A stretch of DNA of 64,000 nucleotides from Ancylomarina sp. DW003 (GTDB lineage: Bacteria > Bacteroidota > Bacteroidia > Bacteroidales > Marinifilaceae): contig NZ_JAKJSD010000001.1 in assembly GCF_029029505.1 (NCBI RefSeq), positions 1-64,000 of the forward strand. The letters run 5' to 3'. This document shows positions 15,952 to 25,483 of the stretch, piece by piece (positions within the stretch are counted from its first letter, which is position 1; each line of letters starts with the position of its first letter). The notes below the pieces were generated by a model. That model saw nothing but the letters and a program-made list of their open reading frames with translations. It was not told the origin of the DNA and did not search any database. Both the position numbers and the translations under genes were made by a program.

Positions 15952-17255
15952 AATCCTATATATTTTGTACCCCATTTTAAACCTACTTTCTGTGTAGCTC
16001 CGCCACCTAAACCACCATGCTGTGGACCTACAACACCTTTAAGATAAAAACCAAATTGACGTGCTTGAAAACGAGTGTACCCAGTACCAAAATAGTTTAC
16101 GGCTTGCCCTCCTCTAGTTGTATAATTTAATCCTAAATTCCAGTATATCTCTTTTGCAGAAGAAGAAGAGAAATTTGTTGTAAACATTGTATTTCCTCTA
16201 AAAGTAAATGCCTTTGAAGAATTAACTCCATATGTGGTAACATCATCCATAGGAATATATCTGTTTACTTTGCTTCCAAAAGAAAAACCTAACTTAGGTT
16301 TCCCATTAAAGGTAGAAGCTAAAGAGACTCCATCTTGTACCATTGTTTTTGTAGCAATGCGTGTACCTAGCTTTTCACTAAAATAACCACCTAATTGTCT
16401 AAAACCACCAACTAAACCAGGTAAAACTCCCATTGTTTCAATAGCTGTGACACCATAAGTCCCATACTCAAGAATTTTTGCCGAACTATCTAAAAGCAAT
16501 GTAAAACCATCATTATAATCTGCTATATTTTTATTGTATTTATGAGTCTTATATGCTGCTCTAATGAGTATTGCTAAACCATCTTCATACTTTTTAACAT
16601 CAGCTTTCGACGAATCGTATAAATCAAATAATACCTTCTGTTGCTCTGAACCTGTTTCAGAATATAACGCTCCATTTAAATAGTATGATGAAGCATCCCT
16701 TGCAGAAGACAGTTTTTCTACGGTGTTGTTAATTGCTTGATGTAATAAAGTTGTGTCCTTTGGACTCGCAAAACCAAAAAACTCATTGAATTTCCTAAGT
16801 AAATCATTAGGATCAGAACTCTTTTTTTCTTCTGAGTTTTGACTACCTTTTGATGCAGTAGGAGGATCCTCATCCAAAGCTCCAGTTGGATCAATACGAT
16901 TAATAGGATTGTTTTGTACGTAATTATACGGAGTTAACCATTGTCGTTCTATTGACAACGGGTCAACACTCACAAACCTACACAACCAACTTGCATAATA
17001 CCTAGCTCCGTAATAATACAATCCCGTTTCATTATCATGTTCCTTACCAACGTATTTGTACCTCTTTTGAGAAATATTACCATTAAGTTTTTGGTAACTT
17101 GTTGTACCAAAAGGATGGTATTCCTCATACGAGATAATATTAGCATTTTCGTCCAATTCAATGGCTGATGAACCTAAATGATCATTTAACTGGTAACGAA
17201 CAACCGTTTGCCCGCTTTCTTTTTCAATAAGTGCAATACGTTCTTTATCGTCCAT
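15948..17255 (-). CDS. Orphan Rhs toxin tip, cassette 2 (unknown toxin, distinct core)
   Basis: A 435-residue fragment. The core end (1-127) is more diverged than in the other cassettes (YKYVGKEHDNETGLYYYGAR, then NNPINRIDPTGALDEDPP), so it probably came from a different parent gene. Codons for EIYSKFV and about 25 residues of core continue upstream of the ATG to about 17320, then stop, at the same boundary as in the other cassettes. The tip (about 128-435) has a charged linker, a helical part and a Gly/aromatic C-terminal domain (FRGNTMFTTNFSSSSAKEIY, then GPQHGGLGGGATQKVG). No toxin family was recognised. Confidence 0.75.
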   Translation of the reverse strand: MDDKERIALIEKESGQTVVRYQLNDHLGSSAIELDENANIISYEEYHPFGTTSYQKLNGNISQKRYKYVGKEHDNETGLYYYGARYYASWLCRFVSVDPLSIERQWLTPYNYVQNNPINRIDPTGALDEDPPTASKGSQNSEEKKSSDPNDLLRKFNEFFGFASPKDTTLLHQAINNTVEKLSSARDASSYYLNGALYSETGSEQQKVLFDLYDSSKADVKKYEDGLAILIRAAYKTHKYNKNIADYNDGFTLLLDSSAKILEYGTYGVTAIETMGVLPGLVGGFRQLGGYFSEKLGTRIATKTMVQDGVSLASTFNGKPKLGFSFGSKVNRYIPMDDVTTYGVNSSKAFTFRGNTMFTTNFSSSSAKEIYWNLGLNYTTRGGQAVNYFGTGYTRFQARQFGFYLKGVVGPQHGGLGGGATQKVGLKWGTKYIGL

Positions 17256-17345
17256 AACATGTACCGTTGTACACGATTTCTCTAATATTTCGTTAACGAA
17301 TTTACTGTAAATTTCTTAACCTATAAATTATAAGACATAAAAAAC

Positions 17346-17367
17346 CCACTCACATTGCTGTAAGTGG
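17346..17367 (-). terminator. Terminator of the TcB-TcC/immunity unit
   Basis: Stem CCACT / AGTGG in the same sequence context as the cassette terminators (ACTCACATTGCTGTAAGTGG), followed on the minus strand by GTTTTTTATG. Confidence 0.7.
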
Positions 17368-17407
17368 CTTTTATCTTGCTTCTGATTAATATAGTACAAT
17401 ATGCAGA

Positions 17408-17830
17408 TTAACGGGAAACAATGCCCTTTAATCTAAAATATTCCACTAATTGATCTAAACTAATATCTTCGACTTCATGTTCATTAATTTTCCCAATCAA
17501 TTTATTTCCATTGAAGAATTCCATTTGTTTTCGCACACCTAATTTATACTGCACATTTTTGTATGAATAGCTAATCTCTGATAAATCATATTTAAATGTT
17601 CTATCTATTAATCCTAAATTATTCTTAATTCGAAATAATAGATAACAATCGTCAATAAACAAAATTGAATAGATGCTTTTTGAAAAATATTCAACTGCTA
17701 ATTGAGTTATAAACAATAAAATAAAAATAATTTTTAAAGCCAAATTATTTGAAAATACTGAGGTTAAAATAAGCACAATGTTAACTCCCCAACTAAAAAT
17801 TAAGTTTCTTTTTTTTGCTTGAAAAAACAT
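17408..17830 (-). CDS. Putative two-TM immunity protein for the active Tc effector
   Basis: A 140-residue membrane protein homologous over its length to the product at 11388-11810. Two hydrophobic segments (about 12-28 and 31-47) precede a soluble domain with FSKSIYSILFIDD and GKINEHEVEDISLDQLVEYF. The start at 17830 (MFFQAKKRN) aligns with the paralogue; another ATG at 17842 overlaps the toxin stop. It follows the TcB-TcC gene almost without a gap. Classical Tc loci are not known for immunity genes, so its presence hints that the effector harms bacteria, including the producer. A membrane-embedded antidote fits a pore-forming or envelope-acting toxin. Confidence 0.75.
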   Translation of the reverse strand: MFFQAKKRNLIFSWGVNIVLILTSVFSNNLALKIIFILLFITQLAVEYFSKSIYSILFIDDCYLLFRIKNNLGLIDRTFKYDLSEISYSYKNVQYKLGVRKQMEFFNGNKLIGKINEHEVEDISLDQLVEYFRLKGIVSR

Positions 17831-17831
17831 A

Positions 17832-20800
17832 TTATTTATCATTTAAATTTATTATCTCAACAGTTCTATCATCAGTAACTTTTATTTCCTCTCCAGTATA
17901 TATCAAATTAGGGTTTTTAATTGAATTTAATGTAACAATATTTTCAACTGTTGTATTATAATACTTAGCAATAGAGGTCAAAGTCTCTCCTTTGGAAATT
18001 GTATGATATTGTTCAGTATGACTAATAAAAACCATAACATCCTGATTAATATCTTCATTCAATTTTACACTTTTTATTTCAGGAATAAATTCCGTAACAT
18101 TACTAAAGATTGTATTAAGATCATTTCCAGTTTCAATTGCATTTCTACTAAATTCTATTGCCCCGTTTAAGTCTTGAGGAATACCTATTTTGTTTAAATT
18201 ATTTAAATTTGACACTACAGGAATTGCTCTATTAAGACGGAATCCTACAGAACTAAGTAAATCAATTCCAGCTCCACCAGCCTGATAAATAGGATTACCT
18301 GTTTTTTCCGTAAGTTTAGCACCAATTAGCTCAGCTGGTCCACTAACATCTGGAATATGCTTTTCCCTACTTGCTATTGCATCGGTTGTCTGAGCAACTC
18401 CAATCCCCATTTGACTAAATCCTGCTAGCATTATTGAAACACCTGCAAGAGCACCTACTACACTTGCACTCGAAGCTATTGCTAAACCAGCACCTGTTAT
18501 CACTAAAGACAATCCAGAAACTATATTAAGTACTCCTAAAGCTCCTTGTCCTACTCTAGAATAGTCATCATTATTACTTCTTGTAATTTTGACAGGTGGT
18601 CTCTGAGCAACATAAGTATTATCAACTTTTACCGTAGGTCGTTTACGTAAATCATCTAATTTAAACTCTTCCAATCCATCCAAATCAATATAAGTAATTG
18701 GCTTGTTCCCAGCATATTGAAATGGCGTGTAATAAGGGTAATCAAACTGCAAAGGGTCTACACTCACAAATCGACATAACCAGGATGCATAGTAACGAAA
18801 ACCATAGTAGTATAATCCTGTTTCTTCATCACGCTCTTTACCTACATACTTGTAACGCTTTTGGCTTGTTTCGGTTTCTGTTCTACCACTTCTGTACGAA
18901 GTCGTTCCAAAAGGATGGTACTCCTCATAGCTTATGATATCAGCCGTTTCGTCCAGTTCAAGACTGGCACTGCCAAGATGATTGTCGTACTGGTAGCGGA
19001 TAACTGCTACTGGATTAACTGTCAAAGAACCTTGGTCTACTGTCAACCTGTCTACCGTCGCAATCTTAGCCTTGTCGTCGCTAATATTTGTTGTGGTTCG
19101 TTCCGTTTCCAGTACACCGGTTACGAATTTACGGTAAATCTCGTAATCCCCAAAATATAAACGTTCTTCTTTTATGTTGCCTTTCTCAACTACTTTTCGT
19201 ACACGTTCGCCAGCGCTATCGTACACATAATTGGCCTTATTTCCTGTAGCGTCTAAATCTACTGCAGTTAGCCAATCGTTATAGTCCCAGTGCATGGCTT
19301 GCAGGTGTGGCATGCTTAGCATATTGCCATGAGCATCGTAGGTATAATCCGTTTGTCCGTCGGTATGCCCAAGCAGGTAGTTGTTTTGGCTGTGATTATA
19401 AAAATAGTCACGCGTCCACTGCCCTGCGCTTTTAAGTTGCTCCATATTACCCAACTCGTCGTAGCTGTACTCCTGAGTAAAGTTTTGCATGGCATTGGCT
19501 GCCGTATTGGGCAGTGCAATATCATTTGCCATATCGCTAGAGCTTGCCATAGCCAGGCTGTTTAATTCACGCCCTGTGGCTTTAATCAAACGGTACAAGG
19601 CATCGTAATAATACAAGCCTTTGGGTGCTACCACTGCGTTATTATAGTAGTGAGTTTGCTGAGCAAGGTCGTTTTGTTCCACAATATTACCTACGGCATC
19701 GTACACATAGCGCAAATCTTGCAAAATATCCTGTCCCGTATTTCGGGTAGTCAGCAGTCGTGTTAATCTAAAATTATTGCTGTCGTATTCGTATTTGGTT
19801 TTAGAGCTGTTGCCATAATAAATATCGGTACGCTGTCCTTTTTCGTTGTAATTGATATTCGTTACATAGGCTTTGCTTCCCGAATGTACTGTTTCGAGCA
19901 TGCCGGCCTTATTATAGGTGTATAGTTCTATACTGCCATCGGGTAGAATTTTATCTACAGGTCGGTTAAGCGCATCGTAAGTAAACTTGCTGGTAAAACT
20001 TTCGTTTTGTAAAAGCGATGTGTAATCCCAATTGATATAAGCATCGTAAACATTACAAAACTGTTTGCGACTCTCCAAAGGGTTGCCTTTAAAGTCGTAT
20101 TTTACAATATGCGTCAATCCCGATTGATCGTAAACATTGATCACCTGCCCAACAGAATTATCCGCCAGGCTTGTGCCATATTCGCTGTATTGCGCTCTTA
20201 TTTCAGCATTACTCCCTTCGGTTAAATAAGTGGCAACAGGGCGTCGTAAGGCATCGTAGGTCATACGCAAGATATGCCCACGGCTGTCCCAAGCCCTTAA
20301 AGGACTCCCTCCCACATCCGAAATCATCTGTCTAGCTCCTGAGTCAATATTCTGTATGCCCAGTGGCTGCAACATGCCCATCGTATTGGTGGTCATAACT
20401 CGCCCTTTGGCATCGGTAACTGTAAGAGGTCTTCCTGCAATATCAAAACTTGTGGTCACACGATACTTATCGTCGTTATTGTTATCGTCCTCAACAATAA
20501 ACGCTTGGCCCAAATTGTCAAAATAGCTCACCTGTGGCGTATTGGCATGTTGTGCCGATAACCAGGCTGCTCGTTTCTGTGCTTCGACAGGCTCAGCATC
20601 CGAAACACTTGGCTTACCTAAGCTGGCATACCAGTCGCTTTCAAGAACCGTATCGTTCTGATCGAAATTTTTCTGCTCCCAAGGCGTAAATTCTACACGG
20701 GTTAATGTCCCATCGGGTAATTCGGTTTTGATATTTCGTCCTACCGGATCGTAATACATTACAGGGCTCACACCATACTGAGTTAGGGCTATTTCGTTTT

Positions 20801-23800
20801 CGTAGGCATACGTGGTACTAAAATAGGGTTCGTATTGCTTAATCACATTGCCCTTATTATTCACAACCGTTCGTCCTGTTCCTACCCAACGGTTGGTGCT
20901 TTGTACGTCTTCTACACTGCCATCAGCATTAAACTGCTTAGCCAAACCATCCTCTGCCTGTACCTTGGTCATCACTGAGTTGCCTAAACCGCCTGTGTAC
21001 TCATAACTCTCCATCCAAGCCGTATTACTATCGGCATGTACTTCGCGAATTTTTACATGTGAGTAAATCGGCTTATTATGATCCAACCATTGAAACAAAT
21101 CGTAATCGTAAATCATACTTGGAGATACCAATGTATCGCCTTCGCCATTTTTACCGCTTAAGGCCATGGCTTTTACCATGCCTCGTGTATCGAAACTCAC
21201 CAATTGGCTATTGCCATTGGGATCGGTAACTTTATTAGCTTGTAAAAAGTGATAATCGTATTCGGCAAGGGTCTCATTGCCTAAAGCATCAATCGTTTTT
21301 GTCACAAAAAAGCCATGTGTATCGTATACAATGCTATTTTCATTGCCAAAAGGATCGGTACTTTTCACAGGCAAATAAAAGGCCAAAGCATCGAAACTTA
21401 CACGTTCGGAAGGTACCCACCACTTATTGTTTTCGTGAATATACTTCCCCTCGTTCAATAGTAAATCGTTGCTGTACTTTTCCCTTAAGGGATCAATTCC
21501 ATCCAACAAATCATCCGTTAAGTCGGCAGATAAGGTCTGATAAGGCAATGCCAGTTTTCCTACTGCGCCAAAATCTTCAGCTTCCGAAAGGTCGTCCTTA
21601 TAAAACAAGGTCTTTTCGTGACTAAAACAACGAATTTTCAACCCATCGCACTTCGTTTCAGAATAATCAATTTCATCAGCCCAATCAATAGCCGTGTTAA
21701 GAGAGTCTGCATCGAACCTATTGCCATTATTGTAATTATTCTCTTCATCACATTTTAAACCCATTAGTTCAAAAGTCTGAGTCTGATAAGGAATACCTAT
21801 CAGATTAACTTCATTCTCAGAACGATTTATAAAATCCGTTTTGCTGCAAATTGCTTTCAACTGTTTTTGCTCGTGCATACCAGTCGCTCTACGAGGATAG
21901 GCCAGTTGAACTGATTTTAATACATTGCCGTACTTATCCGTTTCTAAACTTATTGATTGCGAAATACGAGGATCGGTCACATCACGTTCATAATGGTAAG
22001 AAATGGCTTCCTCAGCTATGCTCATAAACACGCCATACTTGTTTTTTCCTTTGGCCTGAACCATTTTAACCGACATGTTCTTTTCTTCAACCGTATAAGG
22101 GATGTTTTCCTTATCGGTACCATCCAAAGCATAAACTTCAGAACGCAACACTTGTCCACGCAAGGCACGGCAAGCTTCACGCTCTTCAGCATCGTTTAAT
22201 CCTGTTGGTAAAACAGAGTCCGGCAATAGCCATTCGTTTATGTCCTGATTAAAATATTCCTTAGCAAATTGCTGAGAGATAGACTCTCTGTTTTTATAGA
22301 TACCCGTATGAAACCAGGTCTTGGTATAGACGGGAGCTTGATAGCCTTCGTTTTCACTGTTGATGATTTCGGTATCAGATTGCTCTACCATTCCAAAGCC
22401 CCGAAATTCGCGTTCAGCAATATCATAGTGTCCGTGGTGGTAGGCATATGTATTTACAAATCGAGTATCCGAAACCTGTTCGTGATCTTCAACACGTTCC
22501 AATACCTGAACTGGGAATGGTAGCTTGGTGATCCACGGCTGACCTGCCAGCTTATCTTGTACAAAAAATTTGGTTGAAGGTGCGTATTGTAAACTCACCT
22601 TACGCCCCATGCCATTTTCGAAACTGCTCAAAATATAAGGTTTGATACCCGATGTCAGTTCTACAAAATGCATTTCCTGTATGTGATTGGGCAAAGGTGT
22701 AGACCAAAGCAAACAAGAAGTACCATTACCAAATAAATCGACCACAGAAACTTGCGATAAGTTATCGATATGAGGAAAGGCCGTAATGCTCTCGGCATTG
22801 CTCCAGCCATTACCTGCCTGATTCTTGTAGTAAGCCACCCCTTCGGCTCCGCTCAGGGCACCACCTTGGCCTCCTAAGTAGATGATATCAGAAGTTCCTG
22901 TTCCATCTACATCCGTCAAGCGGATACGTGAAGGATTAAAAAGGTCTGGCGCATCGAATAAAGGCAGATTCTTCATCAGTACCTTTTCGCCAAAACGACC
23001 ATAGCCCATATTGGGCCAATAGCAAACTGAATTGTTGGTAATACGCACAATATCGCTCAAGCCATCACCCGTCATATCAGCCAAGTAAATGCTGCTTTGT
23101 GAGTCGGAGAACAGAATAACCGGAGCTGCATCTTCGTCCTGCCCATTATGAATTCTGCGGTAATCTTTATAACCTTCTTTTCCTGCCGAAAAGTAAAGCT
23201 CAAAATAGTCACCACGACTGATCAGTAAATCGGCCAAGCCATCACCAGTCAGGTCAATTTGCTTGACATCAGGATGTGATAAATTGATGTTTGGCATCTT
23301 GTCGAAGGACTTGAAGTTTTGCCACTCGCCATTCTCCAGACTGTAATAGCCATGCATACCCGAGCCATGAACCACAATTTCAGGTTCCGAATCGCTATCT
23401 ACATCGCCCAAATAAAATGAAGAGCCTTGAGCATTCATCACATTGGGTTTGTTATCCATGCGTGTTAAACTGCCCAAATTAAGCTCGGGTGCACGTTCCC
23501 CTGTAGGTTCATCCAATTCTGACCACGATTTTTCACCCAGATTGGCTTTATAGTACCAAGCCTCATTATCGGTACGTAATAAACTGTTAATACCTTCGCC
23601 ATATAAATCTGCCCATTGCCAAGCTGAATCGCTTGTTCCATTGGGCAGGTTTTCTAACATTTTGGGATCTACAGCATGTAACTTCGTACCAACTTGTGCT
23701 TGAGTATAAGTAAATGTCAAAGGAGGCATCTCAGCAGGCGTCTCTCCCTCTTTATAACTCGTGTGGCTAACCTTATTAAGCTGAGTTAAATGCTCATTTG

Positions 23801-24878
23801 TGGTGTAATCCAAGTTCGTAGATTTAGTAAGAACCATATCGGTTCCTAATTCATCGAATTTGTGAAACATCAATACACGTTGGCACAAACGATAAGTTCG
23901 TAGCTCAAAACCTGGCTTATAAACCGAAAAGGCATCTTCTCGCATTTCCCAATCGGCTTGCGGGCTGAGTTGATCCCCTGCAATTGAATAGGAACTGTAG
24001 TTGCCATAGTCAAAAGCAAGGGTAAACAACCAATTGCCTGTATAGCTTGGTGTCGCAGGCGAATACATCACTGTATTACCATATTGCACACGGTCTAAGT
24101 AAATCTGATTGAATGCTTTGCCCGATTTTAGGCGATGCATTTCATTAGCTGAATTGGGAATATCATCGCTATTCTCTTTTAGATAAGAATATTGCATCAG
24201 GTTACCCTTTGCATCGTATGTTTTTTCCAAATTCCAAGAGAAAATTTTATTCTCCTCATCGGGATGTGAAATACAGGCAGAATTATTTTCTCCATAAATC
24301 GAAGTGATGTTTTCCTTGGAGATAGATCGCCAGTGAATTCTTCCTGTGGTTTTGTTTTTCCATTGTTCAATGCGAGCAAAAAGTCCTTCGGTACGTGGTA
24401 TGTATCTGCGTATCGTAAAGTCTCCTTCTTCGCGACTAGCTTCGTTTAGAGGTACCAGATCCTCAGCTCCCGATAAAATAAAGGTATCGGAATCGTTCAG
24501 ATCGTCGTATTGAGGTAAGCCTTTGTCTGTTTTACGTGTGATATTGGGAATACCAATACCCCAGCCAATACCATAAGGGCTGTTACCACTCCCCGAATTG
24601 TAAGATAAGGCCAGTTGAGGTGTAAATCCACTACGCCCCGGACTAATAGCCAGAGGGGCACTCATAGAATAAGTACCGGTAAGCGGATTGGTTTCAAATT
24701 TTTCGCCAATACTTTGAATCGCACCACCACCTTTGGGTAGATTAATTAATGATTTGCTTCCTTGTTGGGAGCTTTCGTTTTTTGTTCCGGCAGGCGCATT
24801 TCCAGAAACATTTTTTTGTTCGGCAACTTCCTGATTGGAATTGTTGATTTCCGGTTTATCCGACTTTCTATTTTCCAT
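17832..24878 (-). CDS. TcB-TcC fusion: toxin cocoon with C-terminal LysM effector
   Basis: A 2348-residue Tc toxin B-C fusion without a signal peptide. In order: SpvB domain (about 45-340; SAPLAISPGRSGFTPQLALS), a propeller with FG-GAP-like repeats (about 490-665; DLTGDGLADLL, DMTGDGLSDIV, DVDGTGTSDII), TcdB middle regions (about 700-1000), YD/Rhs repeats (about 1170-1930), and an Rhs core (about 1940-2070) with the Asp pairs VSVDP and IDLDG of the self-cleaving aspartyl protease. The variable effector (2071-2348) has a Gly/Ala-rich hydrophobic stretch and a C-terminal LysM domain (about 2291-2332; SKGETLTSIAKYYNTTVENI). The cocoon shields the cleaved effector until TcA delivers it. In most studied systems TcB and TcC are separate genes; fusions are known. 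Downstream cassettes carry alternative effectors. Confidence 0.92.
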   Translation of the reverse strand: MENRKSDKPEINNSNQEVAEQKNVSGNAPAGTKNESSQQGSKSLINLPKGGGAIQSIGEKFETNPLTGTYSMSAPLAISPGRSGFTPQLALSYNSGSGNSPYGIGWGIGIPNITRKTDKGLPQYDDLNDSDTFILSGAEDLVPLNEASREEGDFTIRRYIPRTEGLFARIEQWKNKTTGRIHWRSISKENITSIYGENNSACISHPDEENKIFSWNLEKTYDAKGNLMQYSYLKENSDDIPNSANEMHRLKSGKAFNQIYLDRVQYGNTVMYSPATPSYTGNWLFTLAFDYGNYSSYSIAGDQLSPQADWEMREDAFSVYKPGFELRTYRLCQRVLMFHKFDELGTDMVLTKSTNLDYTTNEHLTQLNKVSHTSYKEGETPAEMPPLTFTYTQAQVGTKLHAVDPKMLENLPNGTSDSAWQWADLYGEGINSLLRTDNEAWYYKANLGEKSWSELDEPTGERAPELNLGSLTRMDNKPNVMNAQGSSFYLGDVDSDSEPEIVVHGSGMHGYYSLENGEWQNFKSFDKMPNINLSHPDVKQIDLTGDGLADLLISRGDYFELYFSAGKEGYKDYRRIHNGQDEDAAPVILFSDSQSSIYLADMTGDGLSDIVRITNNSVCYWPNMGYGRFGEKVLMKNLPLFDAPDLFNPSRIRLTDVDGTGTSDIIYLGGQGGALSGAEGVAYYKNQAGNGWSNAESITAFPHIDNLSQVSVVDLFGNGTSCLLWSTPLPNHIQEMHFVELTSGIKPYILSSFENGMGRKVSLQYAPSTKFFVQDKLAGQPWITKLPFPVQVLERVEDHEQVSDTRFVNTYAYHHGHYDIAEREFRGFGMVEQSDTEIINSENEGYQAPVYTKTWFHTGIYKNRESISQQFAKEYFNQDINEWLLPDSVLPTGLNDAEEREACRALRGQVLRSEVYALDGTDKENIPYTVEEKNMSVKMVQAKGKNKYGVFMSIAEEAISYHYERDVTDPRISQSISLETDKYGNVLKSVQLAYPRRATGMHEQKQLKAICSKTDFINRSENEVNLIGIPYQTQTFELMGLKCDEENNYNNGNRFDADSLNTAIDWADEIDYSETKCDGLKIRCFSHEKTLFYKDDLSEAEDFGAVGKLALPYQTLSADLTDDLLDGIDPLREKYSNDLLLNEGKYIHENNKWWVPSERVSFDALAFYLPVKSTDPFGNENSIVYDTHGFFVTKTIDALGNETLAEYDYHFLQANKVTDPNGNSQLVSFDTRGMVKAMALSGKNGEGDTLVSPSMIYDYDLFQWLDHNKPIYSHVKIREVHADSNTAWMESYEYTGGLGNSVMTKVQAEDGLAKQFNADGSVEDVQSTNRWVGTGRTVVNNKGNVIKQYEPYFSTTYAYENEIALTQYGVSPVMYYDPVGRNIKTELPDGTLTRVEFTPWEQKNFDQNDTVLESDWYASLGKPSVSDAEPVEAQKRAAWLSAQHANTPQVSYFDNLGQAFIVEDDNNNDDKYRVTTSFDIAGRPLTVTDAKGRVMTTNTMGMLQPLGIQNIDSGARQMISDVGGSPLRAWDSRGHILRMTYDALRRPVATYLTEGSNAEIRAQYSEYGTSLADNSVGQVINVYDQSGLTHIVKYDFKGNPLESRKQFCNVYDAYINWDYTSLLQNESFTSKFTYDALNRPVDKILPDGSIELYTYNKAGMLETVHSGSKAYVTNINYNEKGQRTDIYYGNSSKTKYEYDSNNFRLTRLLTTRNTGQDILQDLRYVYDAVGNIVEQNDLAQQTHYYNNAVVAPKGLYYYDALYRLIKATGRELNSLAMASSSDMANDIALPNTAANAMQNFTQEYSYDELGNMEQLKSAGQWTRDYFYNHSQNNYLLGHTDGQTDYTYDAHGNMLSMPHLQAMHWDYNDWLTAVDLDATGNKANYVYDSAGERVRKVVEKGNIKEERLYFGDYEIYRKFVTGVLETERTTTNISDDKAKIATVDRLTVDQGSLTVNPVAVIRYQYDNHLGSASLELDETADIISYEEYHPFGTTSYRSGRTETETSQKRYKYVGKERDEETGLYYYGFRYYASWLCRFVSVDPLQFDYPYYTPFQYAGNKPITYIDLDGLEEFKLDDLRKRPTVKVDNTYVAQRPPVKITRSNNDDYSRVGQGALGVLNIVSGLSLVITGAGLAIASSASVVGALAGVSIMLAGFSQMGIGVAQTTDAIASREKHIPDVSGPAELIGAKLTEKTGNPIYQAGGAGIDLLSSVGFRLNRAIPVVSNLNNLNKIGIPQDLNGAIEFSRNAIETGNDLNTIFSNVTEFIPEIKSVKLNEDINQDVMVFISHTEQYHTISKGETLTSIAKYYNTTVENIVTLNSIKNPNLIYTGEEIKVTDDRTVEIINLNDK

Positions 24879-25144
24879 CGATAAAAGATTGAATGGTTAT
24901 TTTTTTTGGTATAGCAAACCCAGCTGATGTAGATCCAAGGGACTTACAACAGAAAGGTTTGCATAAAAAATTCCTCTGGTGAATTTATGAGTGTGTCAAA
25001 AAAATAATTACTCCGAACTAAAATAAAATTCAGCTTTTACCCCTACCCCTAAAGGGAGACTGAATTTCAACGATTTCCCTTTAGGGAATTTAAGGGTAAA
25101 AGTCGTTGAATAGTATCAGAATCTATTTTTTTGAATACTCTCAT

Positions 25145-25185
25145 AAAAACCTGTGCACCCAAAGGCCTTCGGCATGCACAGGTTT
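25145..25185 (-). terminator. Terminator after TcA
   Basis: Stem AAACCTGTGCA / TGCACAGGTTT with a 17-base loop; on the minus strand it is followed by TTATGAGA. It lies about 300 bases after the TcA stop. Confidence 0.7.
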
Positions 25186-25218
25186 CTGTGAAGAATTATG
25201 AGTCAATAGTTCTTAATT

Positions 25219-25285
25219 ACACCCCTCTGTTATCCGTAAAAAAAAGGATAACATCTCCCCTAAAATTCAGGGGAGATTATAAGGT
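25219..25285. repeat. R3 dispersed repeat, copy 1
   Basis: ACACCCCTCTGT, a hairpin (TTATCC...GGATAA) and ACATCTCCCCTAAAAT followed by CAGGGGAGA. The same framework is at 60252-60296 with a shorter hairpin. Confidence 0.65.
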
Positions 25286-25483
25286 ACTCCGGAGCAAGCT
25301 CCAAAGAATTCGATAGTTAAAACGGTCTTGTTTGCAACAAGCTTACTTTTTGTTATTTGCCTTAAAACAGGCTGCGTTTGTAAATGTGCAACAAAGCGTT
25401 CTAAAAATTGTATTGACCCCTGTTTTGATTAAACTTTTGGCTCTTTCACAGAGGAACCTTTTAATCAAGTGTTACATATTGAT

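Larger units (their letters stand above)
24879..25483. other. Spacer between TcA and TcB-TcC genes
   Basis: Six hundred bases without a credible gene. It holds a CCCCTAAAGGGAG / CCCTTTAGGGAATT repeat pair (25037-25097), a terminator hairpin (25145-25185) and an R3 repeat (25219-25285). The TcB-TcC gene therefore probably has its own promoter within this spacer. Confidence 0.6.
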
